Below are positions 1 through 9,822 of a stretch of 52,605 nucleotides of DNA, piece after piece. The notes beneath the pieces are model-generated. The model saw only the letters and a program-made list of their open reading frames with translations. It was not told the origin of the DNA and ran no database searches. The stretch is from NCBI GenBank assembly GCA_009923315.1, contig RFTU01000008.1, positions 1 through 52,605 on the forward strand, given 5' to 3'. Positions within the stretch are counted from its first letter, which is position 1, and each line of letters opens with the position of its first letter. The translations under genes were made by a program, and so were the position numbers. The DNA comes from Betaproteobacteria bacterium. GTDB lineage: Bacteria; Pseudomonadota; Gammaproteobacteria; Burkholderiales; Burkholderiaceae_C.

Positions 1-217
1 ACTGTTCCATTTGACGAGCAAGGTATTGTCGGGCACGCAGATCCGCCAAGTTCAGCCGGTTTTCATTGACCAGCATCGTCTGGTGGCGCTTCCACTGCTC
101 GAATGCCTCTTTGCTGATACTGTCGTATATGCGCCGGCCCAGCTCACCCGGATAGGGGGCGAAATCAAGCCCTTCGGCTTCCTTCTTCAGATGGGTGCAG
201 TGGATCATGCGGGGCAT
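1..217 (-). CDS. yggX: Fe(2+)-trafficking / oxidative damage protection protein YggX (3' end outside window)
   Basis: The reverse strand from the ATG at 217 encodes [19 protein letters not shown] and continues with a [20 protein letters not shown] segment and a [11 protein letters not shown] segment. These match the small YggX family (about 90 residues), which buffers labile iron and protects Fe-S enzymes from oxidative damage. The conserved N-terminal cysteine (Cys7) is present. About 72 codons are visible; the last 15-20 residues and the stop lie beyond position 1. The gene begins 17 bases after argA on the same strand, so the two are probably cotranscribed. A GGAGAA sequence just upstream can serve as ribosome binding site. 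Confidence 0.9.
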   Translation of the reverse strand, partial: MPRMIHCTHLKKEAEGLDFAPYPGELGRRIYDSISKEAFEQWKRHQTMLVNENRLNLADLRARQYLARQMEQ

Positions 218-234
218 GGGTTCTCCTTGTCGAA

Positions 235-1578
235 TCAGGTGCTGAGTTTTTTCACGAGTACCACCGAACGGCGGTCCCAGTTGTACTTGCGTTTGCGGCC
301 TTCGGGCAGCCATTCAGGGTCGACCTGCTGAAAGCCGCGCTTGATGAACCAGTGCATGGTGCGGGTGGTGAGCACGAACAGGCTGTTCAAGCCCATGGCG
401 CGGGCACGCTGTTCGATGCGCTTGAGCAGGCGGTCCCCATCGCCCTGGCCCTGAACTTCGGGGCTCACGGTCAACGCCGCCATTTCTGCGGTTTGGGCCT
501 CCGGATAGGGATAGATCGCCGCACAACCGAATATCACGCCGTCGTGCTCGATCACCGTGTAATTGGCCAGGTCGCGCTCGATTTCGTGCCGTTCCCGCCG
601 CACCAGGGTGCCGTCTCGCTCGAAGGGTTCGATGAGTTTGAGAATACCCCCCACATCATCGGCCAGTGCTTCGCGCAGGCTCTCTAGTTTTTCGTCTACC
701 ACCATGGTGCCGATACCGTCATGCGTATACACCTCCATCAGGAGAGCGCCATCTACGGAATACGGCAAGATATGAGAACGCTCAACACCGGCTTCACATG
801 CCTTGACGCAGTGTTGCAAATAAAAAGCGGTGTCGGTGGGGTGGGTGGGGGCAGGCAATTTGCCCAGAATGCGGCGGGCGTCGGCGAGCGTGAGTTCGGT
901 ATCGATCGGGCTTTCAGGGTCGTCGAATATCTCGCGGATGCCGGGGACCTCCGTCATGAATATCAACTTGTCGGCCTGCAGCGCCATGGCAGTGGCGGTG
1001 GCCACATCTTCCATCGCCAAATTGAAGGCCTCGCCCGTGGGTGAAAAACCAAACGGGGAGAGCAGCACGATGGTCCCGGTGTCGATGGCGCGGCGGATGG
1101 CCAGCGCATCGACCTTGCGCACCACGCCGCTGTGCATGAAATCCACGCCGTCCACTACCCCCACCGGTTGCGCGGTGAGGAAATTGCCGGAAATGACGCG
1201 TACCGTGGCATTGGCCATGGGCGTGTTGGGCAGCCCTTGGGAGAACGCCGCTTCGATTTCAAAGCGCAGTTGGCCTGCTGCCTCTTGAGCCGCGTCCAGC
1301 GCCGTGGCATCCGTGATGCGACGGCCCTGGCTGAAGCGTTCGGGGTGCTGCTTGGCTCGAAGCTGTTCGCTGACCTGCGGCCTGAAACCATGGACCAACA
1401 CGATCTTGATGCCCATGGCGTGCAGGATGGCCAAGTCCTGCACGAAAGGGTTGAGCTTGCCGGCGGCAATCATCTCCCCGGCCACCGCCACCACGAAGGT
1501 CTCCCCTCGGTAGGCATGGATGTAGGGCGCCACCGAGCGGAACCAGGGCACGAACGTATGGGGGAAGACGAGATTCAT
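235..1578 (-). CDS. argA: Amino-acid N-acetyltransferase (N-acetylglutamate synthase)
   Basis: The gene encodes 447 residues, the normal length for bacterial ArgA, which makes N-acetylglutamate from acetyl-CoA and glutamate as the first step of arginine synthesis. The N-terminal two thirds is an amino-acid-kinase fold ([10 protein letters not shown] near residue 60, later [12 protein letters not shown] and [11 protein letters not shown]). The C-terminal 150 residues are a GNAT acetyltransferase domain ([19 protein letters not shown], then [17 protein letters not shown]). The ATG at 1578 is chosen because family homology starts at [14 protein letters not shown]; an open frame continues upstream but lies opposite hrpA and has no family resemblance. 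No Shine-Dalgarno sequence is obvious. It is divergent from hrpA and followed by yggX. Confidence 0.95.
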   Translation of the reverse strand: MNLVFPHTFVPWFRSVAPYIHAYRGETFVVAVAGEMIAAGKLNPFVQDLAILHAMGIKIVLVHGFRPQVSEQLRAKQHPERFSQGRRITDATALDAAQEAAGQLRFEIEAAFSQGLPNTPMANATVRVISGNFLTAQPVGVVDGVDFMHSGVVRKVDALAIRRAIDTGTIVLLSPFGFSPTGEAFNLAMEDVATATAMALQADKLIFMTEVPGIREIFDDPESPIDTELTLADARRILGKLPAPTHPTDTAFYLQHCVKACEAGVERSHILPYSVDGALLMEVYTHDGIGTMVVDEKLESLREALADDVGGILKLIEPFERDGTLVRRERHEIERDLANYTVIEHDGVIFGCAAIYPYPEAQTAEMAALTVSPEVQGQGDGDRLLKRIEQRARAMGLNSLFVLTTRTMHWFIKRGFQQVDPEWLPEGRKRKYNWDRRSVVLVKKLST

Positions 1579-1638
1579 GGGCGGTGAGGTGAGCAGCGGG
1601 ATTGTGCCGCAGCAGCCCGGATAATCTCGGCCCTGCCC
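1579..1638. promoter_or_regulatory. Divergent argA/hrpA promoter region
   Basis: Only 60 bases separate the argA and hrpA start codons, so both promoters must lie here or inside the neighbouring genes. A GATAAT hexamer at 1620-1625 is a fair -10 box for hrpA, 13 bases before its ATG. On the other strand CACAAT (1606 to 1601) is a possible -10 for argA, 22 bases before its ATG. No convincing -35 hexamers are visible, so this is a weak assignment. Confidence 0.35.
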
Positions 1639-4600
1639 ATGAGCATCGAAGCCCCCCGCGCCCCATCGCTGCGACTCGACTTTCCCGATAGCCTGCCGGT
1701 CAGTCAGCGGCGCCACGAGATCATGCAGGCCTTGCAGGCCCATCAGGTGCTGATCGTGTGCGGCGAAACCGGCTCGGGCAAGACCACGCAATTGCCCAAG
1801 ATGGCTTTGGCAATCGGTCGCGGGGCGGCGCGAGCGCCGGGTCAGCGTCCCAGCCTGATAGGCCACACGCAGCCCCGTCGCATCGCGGCCTCGAGCGTGG
1901 CCAAGCGCATCGCCGAGGAGATGCAAACACCACTGGGGGAGGTGGTGGGCTACAAGGTTCGCTTCCAGGACCGGCTGCAGCCCGGGGCGCGTGTGAAGCT
2001 GATGACCGATGGCATCCTGTTGGCCGAGGCGCAAGGCGACCCTTTGCTGCGCGCCTACGACACCATCATCGTGGACGAGGCGCACGAGCGCAGCCTGAAC
2101 ATCGATTTCCTGATCGGGCACTTGCGTCAGATCCTGCCCAAGCGGCCTGATCTGAAGCTGATCGTGACCTCGGCCACCATCGACGCCGAACGCTTCGCCC
2201 AACACTTCTGCGGGCCGCAGGGGCCGGCCCCGGTTTTCATGGTCAGCGGGCGGACCTACCCCGTGGAGCTGCGCTGGCGGCCTTTCGAGGAATCCAAGGA
2301 GCGTGACCTGCAGGACGCCATCACCGAAGCCGTGGACGAGTTGTGGCGCGGCGGCGCCCACGACGGCGACATCCTCGTGTTTCTGCCCGGTGAGCGCGAA
2401 ATCCGAGAGGCGGCCGACCATTTGCGCCAGCATCTGGCACCTCACCCCGTGCTGCGCAGCGCCGACATCCTGCCCTTGTTCGCTCGCCTGAGCCAGCCCG
2501 AGCAAGACCGGGTGTTTTCACCCAGCAATGGGCGGCGCATCGTCTTGTCCACCAATGTGGCAGAAACCTCGCTCACGGTACCCGGCATCCGGTTCGTGAT
2601 CGACGCGGGAACCGCTCGCGTCAAGCGCTACAGCTACCGCCACAAGGTGGAGCAGCTGCAGGTCGAACCGATCAGCCGGGCTGCGGCCCATCAGCGCGCC
2701 GGGCGCTGCGGCCGTGTGGCCGCCGGCGTGTGCATCCGGCTTTATGACGAGGAGAGCTTCGCGGCCCGGCCCGCGTTCACCGAACCGGAGATCCTGCGCA
2801 GTTCATTGGCCAGCGTGATTCTGCGGATGAAGAGCCTTGGGCTGGGCGAGGTGGAGGACTTTCCCTTTCTGGAAGCGCCACCGCGCAAGGCGATCGCCGA
2901 TGGCTATGCCCTGTTGGCCGAGCTCGGTGCGGTGGATGATGACCATGCCCTGACCGAGTTGGGTCGTTCACTGGCACGGCTGCCGCTGGACCCCCGCATT
3001 GGCCGCATGATTCTGAGCGCGCGGGAGCAGGGCTGCCTCAGTGAGATGCTGGTGATTGCCAGCGCCATGAGCTGCCAGGACGTGCGCGACCGCCCGCTGG
3101 AAGCCCAGGCCGCGGCCGATGCCAAGCACAAGCCCTTTGATGACGAGCGCTCGGAGTTCATGGGCACGCTGCGCCTGTGGCAGTGGATCGAGGACGGGCG
3201 TGGCCGTGGAGCCGCCCAGCCCACGCACAAGCTGTCCAACCGGCAGCAGGAAGCCCGGCTGCGCGAGCACTTCATCAACCCCCGCAGGGTGCGTGAATGG
3301 CGCGATGTGCACGCCCAACTGCACCTGGTGGTCGCAGAGCATGGTTGGCGCCTGAACAGCGACGCGGCGTCTTACGAGCAAGTGCACCTGTCGCTGTTGT
3401 CGGGTCTGTTGGGCAACATCGGTTTGAAGGCCGATGACGAGGATCACTATCTGGGTGCGCGCGGCATCAAGTTCTGGCGTCACCCAGGAGCCCACCTCAG
3501 CCGTAAGCCCGGGCGTTGGATCATGGTGGCCGAGTTGGTGGAGACCACGCGCCTGTTCGGTCGGGGCATCGCAGCCATCGAGCCTCCATGGATCGTGCAG
3601 ATGGGTGGGCACCTATTGAAGAAGCAGCTGCTGGAGCCGCATTGGGAGCGCAAGGCCGGGGAGGTGGTGGCGGTGGAGCGGGCCACCCTTTATGGCCTAC
3701 TCGTCTATTCGAATCGCCGGGTGAGCTATTCGAAGGTGGACCCGGCGCTGGCACGCGAGATCTTCATCCGCGAAGCGCTCGTTGGGGGTGATGTACCGCC
3801 CGACTGGGATCAGCGCTTTGCCTTCTTGCCTCACAACCGCAAGGCGATTCGCTCCGTAGAGGCGCTGGAACACAAGTCGCGCCGTCAAGACCTCTTGGTC
3901 GATGACGCCTTGATTCAGGCGTATTACGACCAGCATGTTGGCGCCGAGGTGTGCAGCCAGGCCACACTGGAGCGCTGGTACCGGGCGGCACGGCGTGAGC
4001 ATCCGGACGTCTTGAAGCTCACGCCCGAGGAGTTGATGCGGCATGAAGCGGCGGGGATCACCACGCAGGCCTTCCCGAAGGTGGTGCGGCTTGGCGGCGT
4101 CGATTGCCCTGCCAGCTACCTCCACGAGCCCGGCGATGTCCGGGATGGTCTCACGGTGACCGTCCCGCTGTATGCCTTGAACCAGGTGCAGGAGGCACGT
4201 TGCGAATGGCTGGTGCCCGGCATGCTCAAGGACAAGGTCCTGATGCTGTGCAAAACGCTGCATCAAAAAGCGCGGTCGCGACTGGTTCCCTTGCCGGACT
4301 TCGCAGCCGAGTTCTGCGAGCTGGCGACCTTTGGAGACGGCTCGCTGATGGACGCCCTGCTCAAGGCGGTACGTGAACGAACCCAACTGGCGGTGCAAAA
4401 GGCCGATTTCAAGCCTGAACAGTTGTCTGCCCACCTCCTGATGAACCTTCGGGTGGTGGATGAGCATGGGCGTCAACTCGGTATGGGGCGTCACGTGGCC
4501 GGCCTGAAGGCGCAATGGGGTGCGCAAGCCCGGGGCGCCTTTCAGGCACTGGCGGCGTTGCAGCGCAGCCGTGACACGGAACCGTCTGAAACGCCGGTTG

Positions 4601-5565
4601 ACAGGCGCTCCATGGCAACGGCGGTACCCGGGCCTGCGCCAGCGCCCAGACCCTTGGAGGCGGCGGGCCGCCCCTTGGACGCTGGCAGCCGCGCCATCGC
4701 CAGTTCTGTCGCAGAAGACCGCGTGTACACGGCCTGGGACTTTGGCGAGCTGCCGGAATTGATGGAGATCAGGCGCAAGGGGCAGGTGCTGGTGGGCTTT
4801 CCGGCCTTGGTCGACCAGGGCCATGGCGTACGCATTGAGGTGTTCGACGATCCGGATCAGGCGCAGCCTGTGCACCGACAGGGGCTGCGGCGCTTGATCG
4901 CACTGCAGATCCGCGAGCCTCTGAAGTTCCTGGAAAAGAACATACCCGAGCTGCAGCGCATGGCCGTGGCCTACATGCCACTGGGCACCGAGCAGGAGCT
5001 TCGCGAGCAGATCATTCAACTCGCGCTGGACCGAGCTTTCACGATTGACCGCATGCCCACCGATGCGGAATCGTTTGCCCAGATGGTGGAGCAGGGGCGG
5101 CCCCGCTTGAATCTGGTGGCCCAAGAGGTGGCGCGCCTGGCCGGACAAGTCCTGGCTGAGCACGCCGGGGCGCTGCGCAAGCTTCGTGATGCGCGGCTGC
5201 CCAAGGAAGTGCACGAGGACATCCAAGCCCATGTGCAGCGACTGGTGACCAAGCGTTTCCTGACCGAGACGCCGTGGATCCTGTTGCAGCACCTCCCGCG
5301 CTACCTCAAGGCGGTGGTGATGCGCGTCGACAAGCAACGCGCCGATCCCGCACGTGATCAGCAGCGCCAAGCCGAGATTCGTCCGCTGGAGCAGCGCTGG
5401 CTGCGCAGGCTACAGGAGCTCAAGGGACGACGCGACGAGCGTTTGGAGGACTTTCGGTGGCTGCTTGAGGAATTGCGCGTGAGCCTGTTTGCACAGGAGC
5501 TGCGCACACCGCAGCCGGTCAGTGTGAAACGCTTGGAAAAGGTCTGGGCTCAGATGCAGGCCTGA
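1639..5565 (+). CDS. hrpA: ATP-dependent RNA helicase HrpA (DEAH box)
   Basis: This 1308-residue protein matches HrpA, the long bacterial DEAH/RHA helicase (about 1300 residues) implicated in mRNA processing and rescue of stalled ribosomes. Visible in order: Walker A GETGSGKT (residues 42-49), HTQPRRIAA (motif Ia), DEAH at 146-149, SATIDAE (motif III), NVAETSLTVPGI (motif V) and HQRAGRCGR (motif VI). The winged-helix/ratchet region and oligonucleotide-binding fold follow, and the long C-terminal DUF3418-type extension is intact (from about residue 690). The start ATG gives the family N terminus and has no clear Shine-Dalgarno sequence. It is convergent with serB with only three bases between the stops. 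Confidence 0.96.
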   Translation: MSIEAPRAPSLRLDFPDSLPVSQRRHEIMQALQAHQVLIVCGETGSGKTTQLPKMALAIGRGAARAPGQRPSLIGHTQPRRIAASSVAKRIAEEMQTPLGEVVGYKVRFQDRLQPGARVKLMTDGILLAEAQGDPLLRAYDTIIVDEAHERSLNIDFLIGHLRQILPKRPDLKLIVTSATIDAERFAQHFCGPQGPAPVFMVSGRTYPVELRWRPFEESKERDLQDAITEAVDELWRGGAHDGDILVFLPGEREIREAADHLRQHLAPHPVLRSADILPLFARLSQPEQDRVFSPSNGRRIVLSTNVAETSLTVPGIRFVIDAGTARVKRYSYRHKVEQLQVEPISRAAAHQRAGRCGRVAAGVCIRLYDEESFAARPAFTEPEILRSSLASVILRMKSLGLGEVEDFPFLEAPPRKAIADGYALLAELGAVDDDHALTELGRSLARLPLDPRIGRMILSAREQGCLSEMLVIASAMSCQDVRDRPLEAQAAADAKHKPFDDERSEFMGTLRLWQWIEDGRGRGAAQPTHKLSNRQQEARLREHFINPRRVREWRDVHAQLHLVVAEHGWRLNSDAASYEQVHLSLLSGLLGNIGLKADDEDHYLGARGIKFWRHPGAHLSRKPGRWIMVAELVETTRLFGRGIAAIEPPWIVQMGGHLLKKQLLEPHWERKAGEVVAVERATLYGLLVYSNRRVSYSKVDPALAREIFIREALVGGDVPPDWDQRFAFLPHNRKAIRSVEALEHKSRRQDLLVDDALIQAYYDQHVGAEVCSQATLERWYRAARREHPDVLKLTPEELMRHEAAGITTQAFPKVVRLGGVDCPASYLHEPGDVRDGLTVTVPLYALNQVQEARCEWLVPGMLKDKVLMLCKTLHQKARSRLVPLPDFAAEFCELATFGDGSLMDALLKAVRERTQLAVQKADFKPEQLSAHLLMNLRVVDEHGRQLGMGRHVAGLKAQWGAQARGAFQALAALQRSRDTEPSETPVDRRSMATAVPGPAPAPRPLEAAGRPLDAGSRAIASSVAEDRVYTAWDFGELPELMEIRRKGQVLVGFPALVDQGHGVRIEVFDDPDQAQPVHRQGLRRLIALQIREPLKFLEKNIPELQRMAVAYMPLGTEQELREQIIQLALDRAFTIDRMPTDAESFAQMVEQGRPRLNLVAQEVARLAGQVLAEHAGALRKLRDARLPKEVHEDIQAHVQRLVTKRFLTETPWILLQHLPRYLKAVVMRVDKQRADPARDQQRQAEIRPLEQRWLRRLQELKGRRDERLEDFRWLLEELRVSLFAQELRTPQPVSVKRLEKVWAQMQA

Positions 5566-5568
5566 CAT

Positions 5569-6288
5569 TCACGGCTCGAACAACTCCAGCAGTCGGTCCA
5601 AGCCACCTTGCTCGATCGCCACAAGGGCCTGCTCACGTACCCTGGGCTTGGCGTGGAAGGCCACCGACAGGCCCGCCGCGGCCATCATGGGCAAGTCATT
5701 GGCGCCGTCTCCCACCGCAATGGCCTGGTGGGGCTTGATCCCGTGTCGTTGGCAGGTGTACAGCAGCATCCTGCGCTTCTCCTCGCCGTCGCAGATATCG
5801 CCCCAGGATTGGTCGATCATGCGCCCCGTCAGGCGTCCATCGACCACTTCCAGTACGTTGCTGCGCGATTCCTCGATACCCAAGCGGGCACAAACGACGT
5901 CGCTGAAGTAGGTGAAGCCGCCGCTGACCAACAAGGTGCGCAGTCCCATGGCCTTGCAGGCCTGCACCAGGCTTTGTGCCCCCGGGTTGAGCTGCAATCG
6001 CCGTTCCAGTATGTCGTGAAGCGCTCCCACGGGCACCCCGCGCAACAGGGCAACCCGTTGGCGAAGGCTGTCCTTGTAGTCCGTGATTTCGCCGCGCATC
6101 GCGGCTTCGGTGATGGCGGCCACCTCGGCTTTTCGCCCGGCTGCATCAGCGATCTCGTCCACGCACTCAATGTTGATCAGGGTGGAGTCCATGTCAAAGG
6201 CGATCAGGCCAAAGTCGCGAAGGCGAAGCGGCGGCGTGACCCCTCGAATCGTGAGCCCGGGGCTGTAGGTGGTTCGTGCGGTGGACAT
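5569..6288 (-). CDS. serB: Phosphoserine phosphatase
   Basis: The 239-residue product is a HAD-superfamily phosphatase that releases serine from O-phosphoserine, the last step of serine synthesis. The catalytic DMDST motif lies at residues 32-36 (Asp32 nucleophile, Asp34 acid/base). Motif II is in TLLVSGGFTYF, the conserved lysine in the KP segment before the loop, and motif IV is GDGANDLPM. It lacks the N-terminal ACT-like region of the longer E. coli enzyme, as is common in betaproteobacteria. The start lies 14 bases after the mfd stop on the same strand, so serB is probably cotranscribed with mfd. Confidence 0.95.
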   Translation of the reverse strand: MSTARTTYSPGLTIRGVTPPLRLRDFGLIAFDMDSTLINIECVDEIADAAGRKAEVAAITEAAMRGEITDYKDSLRQRVALLRGVPVGALHDILERRLQLNPGAQSLVQACKAMGLRTLLVSGGFTYFSDVVCARLGIEESRSNVLEVVDGRLTGRMIDQSWGDICDGEEKRRMLLYTCQRHGIKPHQAIAVGDGANDLPMMAAAGLSVAFHAKPRVREQALVAIEQGGLDRLLELFEP

Positions 6289-6302
6289 GATGGGTTGTCG
6301 CT

Positions 6303-9300
6303 TCAGGGGCTGGGTGGTGTTGTCGGCGCTGCCCGTGGCGTGCCCAACGCCCGCAGGGTCTCGCGCGTCAACTGCGCCCGCTCAGCAGCGCTGTGCGTGA
6401 CGCGCTCGATCCGCAGCTTGTCATTGCCGGCCAACTTGATGTCGCGGTTTCGTTGAACCAGTTCGATGATGCGCATCGCGTCGACGGGAGGGTTGGGCCT
6501 GAAGGTGATGTGCACGAGTTTTGGGCCTGCATCGATCTTGATGATGCCCCAGTCCTGCGCCATCACACGCAATCGGTGCGTGTCGAACAGCGTTTGGCCT
6601 TGAACAGGCAACTTGCCAAAGCGGTCGGTGACTTCTTCCAGCAGAGCATCCAGCTGCTGAGCGTGGCGCGCGCTGGCCAAGCGCTTGTAAAGGCTCAGCC
6701 GGGCGTGCACATCGCCGCAATAGGAGTCGGGCAGAAGGGCTGGAGCGTGCAGATTGACATCGATTCCCCCGCCAAACACGCCGTTTAGAGGGTTGAGCAG
6801 GTCGGGTTCGCGTCCCGACTTCAGCGAGCGGACGGCTTCGGCCAACATGTCGTTGTACAGCTGGAAGCCCACCTCCATCATGTTGCCGCTCTGGTGCTCG
6901 CCCAACACTTCTCCCGCTCCACGAATCTCCAGGTCATGCATGGCCAGGTAGAAGCCGCTCCCCAGTTCCTCCATGTCCTGAATCGCCTGCAGACGCTGAG
7001 CAGCTTGTTTGGTCAGTCCCTCGACATCCGGAACCAACAGATAAGCATAGGCCTGGTGATGGCTTCGACCCACACGGCCGCGCAACTGATGCAGCTGAGC
7101 CAGGCCGAACTTGTCGGCCCGACTGATCACGATGGTGTTGGCCGTGGGGACATCGATGCCGGTTTCGATGATGGTCGAGCACAAGAGTAGGTTGTGCCGC
7201 TGAGCGACGAACTCGCGCATCACGCGTTCCAGATCACGCTCAGGCATCTGGCCATGCGCCACGGCAATTCGGGCCTCGGGCAGCAACTCGGCCAATTTGC
7301 TGCGTCGGTTCTCAATGGTCTCCACCTCGTTGTGCAGGAAGTAGACCTGTCCCCCACGCTTGAGTTCGCGCAGCACGGCCTCGCGGATGGTGCTGCTTCC
7401 TTCGGCGCGAACAAAGGTCTTGATGGCCAGCCGTCGCTGTGGTGCCGTGGCGATCACACTCAGGTCGCGCAGGCCTTCGAGTGCCATGCCCAGGGTTCGA
7501 GGGATCGGTGTGGCGGTCAGGGTCAGGACATCGACCTCGGCGCGCAAGGCCTTCATCGCCTCCTTGTGCCGCACGCCAAACCGGTGTTCTTCATCGATGA
7601 TCAACAGGCCCAGGCGCTTGAATTGCACATCAGCGCTGAGCAGCTTGTGTGTGCCCACCACAATGTCGATGCTGCCGTTGGCCAAACCCGCCATGGCCTC
7701 CTTGATTTCCTTGCCGGTACGAAAACGGCTCATTTCTGAAACCTTCACCGGCCACTGGGCGAAGCGGTCGCTGATGTTCTGAAAGTGTTGTTCAGCCAGC
7801 AGCGTGGTGGGTGCCAGCAGCGCGACCTGTTTTCCCGCCGTGACCGCCACAAACGCTGCCCGCAGCGCCACCTCCGTCTTGCCAAATCCCACATCCCCGC
7901 AGATGAGGCGGTCCATGGGCCGTGGGCTGACCATGTCCTGGATGACCGCGTGGATGGCCGCGCGTTGGTCGGCGGTTTCCTCAAATCCAAAACTGGCGGC
8001 GAAGGCCTCGTAGTCGCTTGCAGAAAAGCGAAAAGCGTGTCCTTGCCGCGCGGCGCGGCGCGCGTACAGATTCAGGAGCTCGGCTGCCGTGTCTCGGACC
8101 TGCTCGGCCGCCTTTCGCTTGGCCTTCTCCCACTGGCCGGAGCCCAAGCGGTGCAGCGGCGCCTCTTCGGCGCTCACACCGGTGTAGCGGCTGATCAACT
8201 GCAACTGTGAAACCGGCACATACAAGGTCGCCTGGTCGGCGTATTCCAGGTGCAAGAACTCTGAGGCGCCTCCATCCACGCCGTCTGCCAGGTCGATATT
8301 CACCAGTCCCTTGTAGCGTCCGATTCCGTGGTTGGCGTGAACCACGGGGTCACCCACCTTCAGCTCCGACAGGTCCTTGATCAGGGCCTCGACATTGCTG
8401 ACTTGTTCCTGCTTCTTGCGCCGGCGCGCGGTGGGGGTGGTGGAGAACAGTTCGCTCTCGGTGATGAAGTCCACCGGTGGCAGCTTGCCTTCGCGCACCC
8501 ATCGAAAGCCTTCAGCCAAGGTGGCTGCGGTGATGCCTGCGGCTTCATCGCTGGCTTCAAACTCAGCCAGCGTGGCAAAGGCCGGTATCGACAAGCCATG
8601 TTCGCGAAGCAGGTCCAACAGGCTTTCACGCCGGCCCTCGCTCTCGGCCACGATCAGCACACGGCTTTGGCCAGCCTTGAGATGATGCTCCAGTGCGGCC
8701 AGAGGCTCGGTGGCCCCGCGCTCAATGCCCACATGCGGCAGCTTTTCTGCCCAATCGATCGGCTCGGTGCCCCGCAGGGACAGGCAGGCGTGTTCCTGAA
8801 CGCGGGCATAGAACGCTTCGACCCGCTGGTACAGCGCCTCAGGCGGCAGGATGGGTCGTTCCGGGTCGTGCTGAAGGAAGCGGTGTCGCTCTCGCGTGTC
8901 GTGCCAGAACCGGTCCAGCGACTCATCCACCGCGCCGTGAAGCACCACCTGGGCCTGCTGACCCACGTAGTCGAAGATGGTGGCGGTTTGATCGAAGAAC
9001 AGCGGCAAGTAGTACTCGATTCCCGCAGTAGCGATGCCTTGTCCAATGTCCTTGTATACCCGCGCCTTGGTCGGGTCGCCCTCGATGCGCTCGCGCCAGC
9101 GCGCACGAAAGGCGGTGCGCGCGGGCTCGTCCATCGGAAACTCGCGCCCCGGCAGGAGACGAACCTCCGGCACGGGATACAGGCTGCGCTGCGAGTCCGG
9201 GTCAAAGGTCCGGATCGAATCAACTTCGTTGTCGAACAGGTCCACCCGATAGGGCACGGCAGCACCCATAGGGAACAGATCGATCAGACCTCCGCGCACC

Positions 9301-9794
9301 GCATACTCGCCGGGCGAGACCACTTGGCTGACATGCTGGTACCCGGCGAGCGTCAACTGAGCCTTCAGCGCCGCTTCGTCAAGCCGCTGCTTTTGTCGAA
9401 ACTCAAAGGTGGTGGCTGCGAGGAATGAGGCGGGCGCCAGCCGCCCCAGGGCTGTCGTGGCCGGCAGCAGCAGGACATCGATGTCGTGCGCTGCATGAAG
9501 CCGCCACAGTGTGGCCAGGCGCTCGGAAATCAGGTCTTCATGGGGGCTGAAGCCGTCGTATGGCAGGGTTTCCCAGTCGGGGAACAGGGCGGTTTCGAGA
9601 TCCGGCGCGAACAGGCGGATTTCCTCCTGCAGGCGAGGTGCATCGGAGGGTTCGGCGGTGAACACCACCATGGGCTGGCGCTGGGCCTTGATCTGCCGCG
9701 CATGACGCGCCAACAGCATGGCATCGGCTGAACCCTGCGGACGGGGCAGGGTGTAGCGCTTGCCAATGGCCAGCGCGGGAACAATACAGGGCAT
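6303..9794 (-). CDS. mfd: Transcription-repair coupling factor Mfd
   Basis: The gene encodes 1163 residues, the normal size for Mfd. Mfd removes RNA polymerase stalled at DNA lesions and recruits UvrA for nucleotide excision repair. The N-terminal half is the UvrB-like module (ALFPDWETLPYDGFSPHED). The RNA-polymerase-binding CarD-like domain follows (KVGDPVVHANHGIGRYKGL). The RecG-like motor carries Walker A GDVGFGKT, Walker B LLIIDEEH and HQLRGRVGRS motif VI, and the C-terminal autoinhibitory domain ends the protein. The ATG at 9794 is preferred because MPCIVPALAIGKRYTLPRP fits the family start; upstream in-frame codons read through the promoter and ispD. There is no Shine-Dalgarno sequence. 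Confidence 0.96.
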   Translation of the reverse strand: MPCIVPALAIGKRYTLPRPQGSADAMLLARHARQIKAQRQPMVVFTAEPSDAPRLQEEIRLFAPDLETALFPDWETLPYDGFSPHEDLISERLATLWRLHAAHDIDVLLLPATTALGRLAPASFLAATTFEFRQKQRLDEAALKAQLTLAGYQHVSQVVSPGEYAVRGGLIDLFPMGAAVPYRVDLFDNEVDSIRTFDPDSQRSLYPVPEVRLLPGREFPMDEPARTAFRARWRERIEGDPTKARVYKDIGQGIATAGIEYYLPLFFDQTATIFDYVGQQAQVVLHGAVDESLDRFWHDTRERHRFLQHDPERPILPPEALYQRVEAFYARVQEHACLSLRGTEPIDWAEKLPHVGIERGATEPLAALEHHLKAGQSRVLIVAESEGRRESLLDLLREHGLSIPAFATLAEFEASDEAAGITAATLAEGFRWVREGKLPPVDFITESELFSTTPTARRRKKQEQVSNVEALIKDLSELKVGDPVVHANHGIGRYKGLVNIDLADGVDGGASEFLHLEYADQATLYVPVSQLQLISRYTGVSAEEAPLHRLGSGQWEKAKRKAAEQVRDTAAELLNLYARRAARQGHAFRFSASDYEAFAASFGFEETADQRAAIHAVIQDMVSPRPMDRLICGDVGFGKTEVALRAAFVAVTAGKQVALLAPTTLLAEQHFQNISDRFAQWPVKVSEMSRFRTGKEIKEAMAGLANGSIDIVVGTHKLLSADVQFKRLGLLIIDEEHRFGVRHKEAMKALRAEVDVLTLTATPIPRTLGMALEGLRDLSVIATAPQRRLAIKTFVRAEGSSTIREAVLRELKRGGQVYFLHNEVETIENRRSKLAELLPEARIAVAHGQMPERDLERVMREFVAQRHNLLLCSTIIETGIDVPTANTIVISRADKFGLAQLHQLRGRVGRSHHQAYAYLLVPDVEGLTKQAAQRLQAIQDMEELGSGFYLAMHDLEIRGAGEVLGEHQSGNMMEVGFQLYNDMLAEAVRSLKSGREPDLLNPLNGVFGGGIDVNLHAPALLPDSYCGDVHARLSLYKRLASARHAQQLDALLEEVTDRFGKLPVQGQTLFDTHRLRVMAQDWGIIKIDAGPKLVHITFRPNPPVDAMRIIELVQRNRDIKLAGNDKLRIERVTHSAAERAQLTRETLRALGTPRAAPTTPPSP

Positions 9795-9803
9795 GGTGGG
9801 ACG

Positions 9804-9817
9804 GGATTCTAGAATCC
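9804..9817. promoter_or_regulatory. Perfect 14-base palindrome forming back-to-back -10 boxes for mfd and ispD
   Basis: GGATTCTAGAATCC is a perfect palindrome in the middle of the 28-base gap between the divergent mfd and ispD start codons. It contains TAGAAT on both strands: 9810-9815 on plus and 9811 to 9806 on minus. Used as -10 boxes, these would start transcription at about the ispD ATG (9823) and 4-6 bases before the mfd ATG (9794). Neither direction has a good -35 hexamer. The palindrome could instead, or also, be an operator. Confidence 0.5.
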
Positions 9818-9822
9818 GGGGC

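Noticed and set aside
1579-2505. N-terminal extension of ArgA
   Set aside because: The frame continues upstream of ATG 1578 for about 300 codons but runs opposite hrpA and lacks similarity to any ArgA region.
3697-5370. 557-codon open frame on the minus strand
   Set aside because: It lies entirely opposite hrpA, whose helicase motifs are unmistakable. The frame has no family resemblance and reflects GC-rich antisense codon bias.
8328-9428. 366-codon open frame on the plus strand
   Set aside because: It lies opposite the well-conserved N-terminal half of mfd and shows no motifs.
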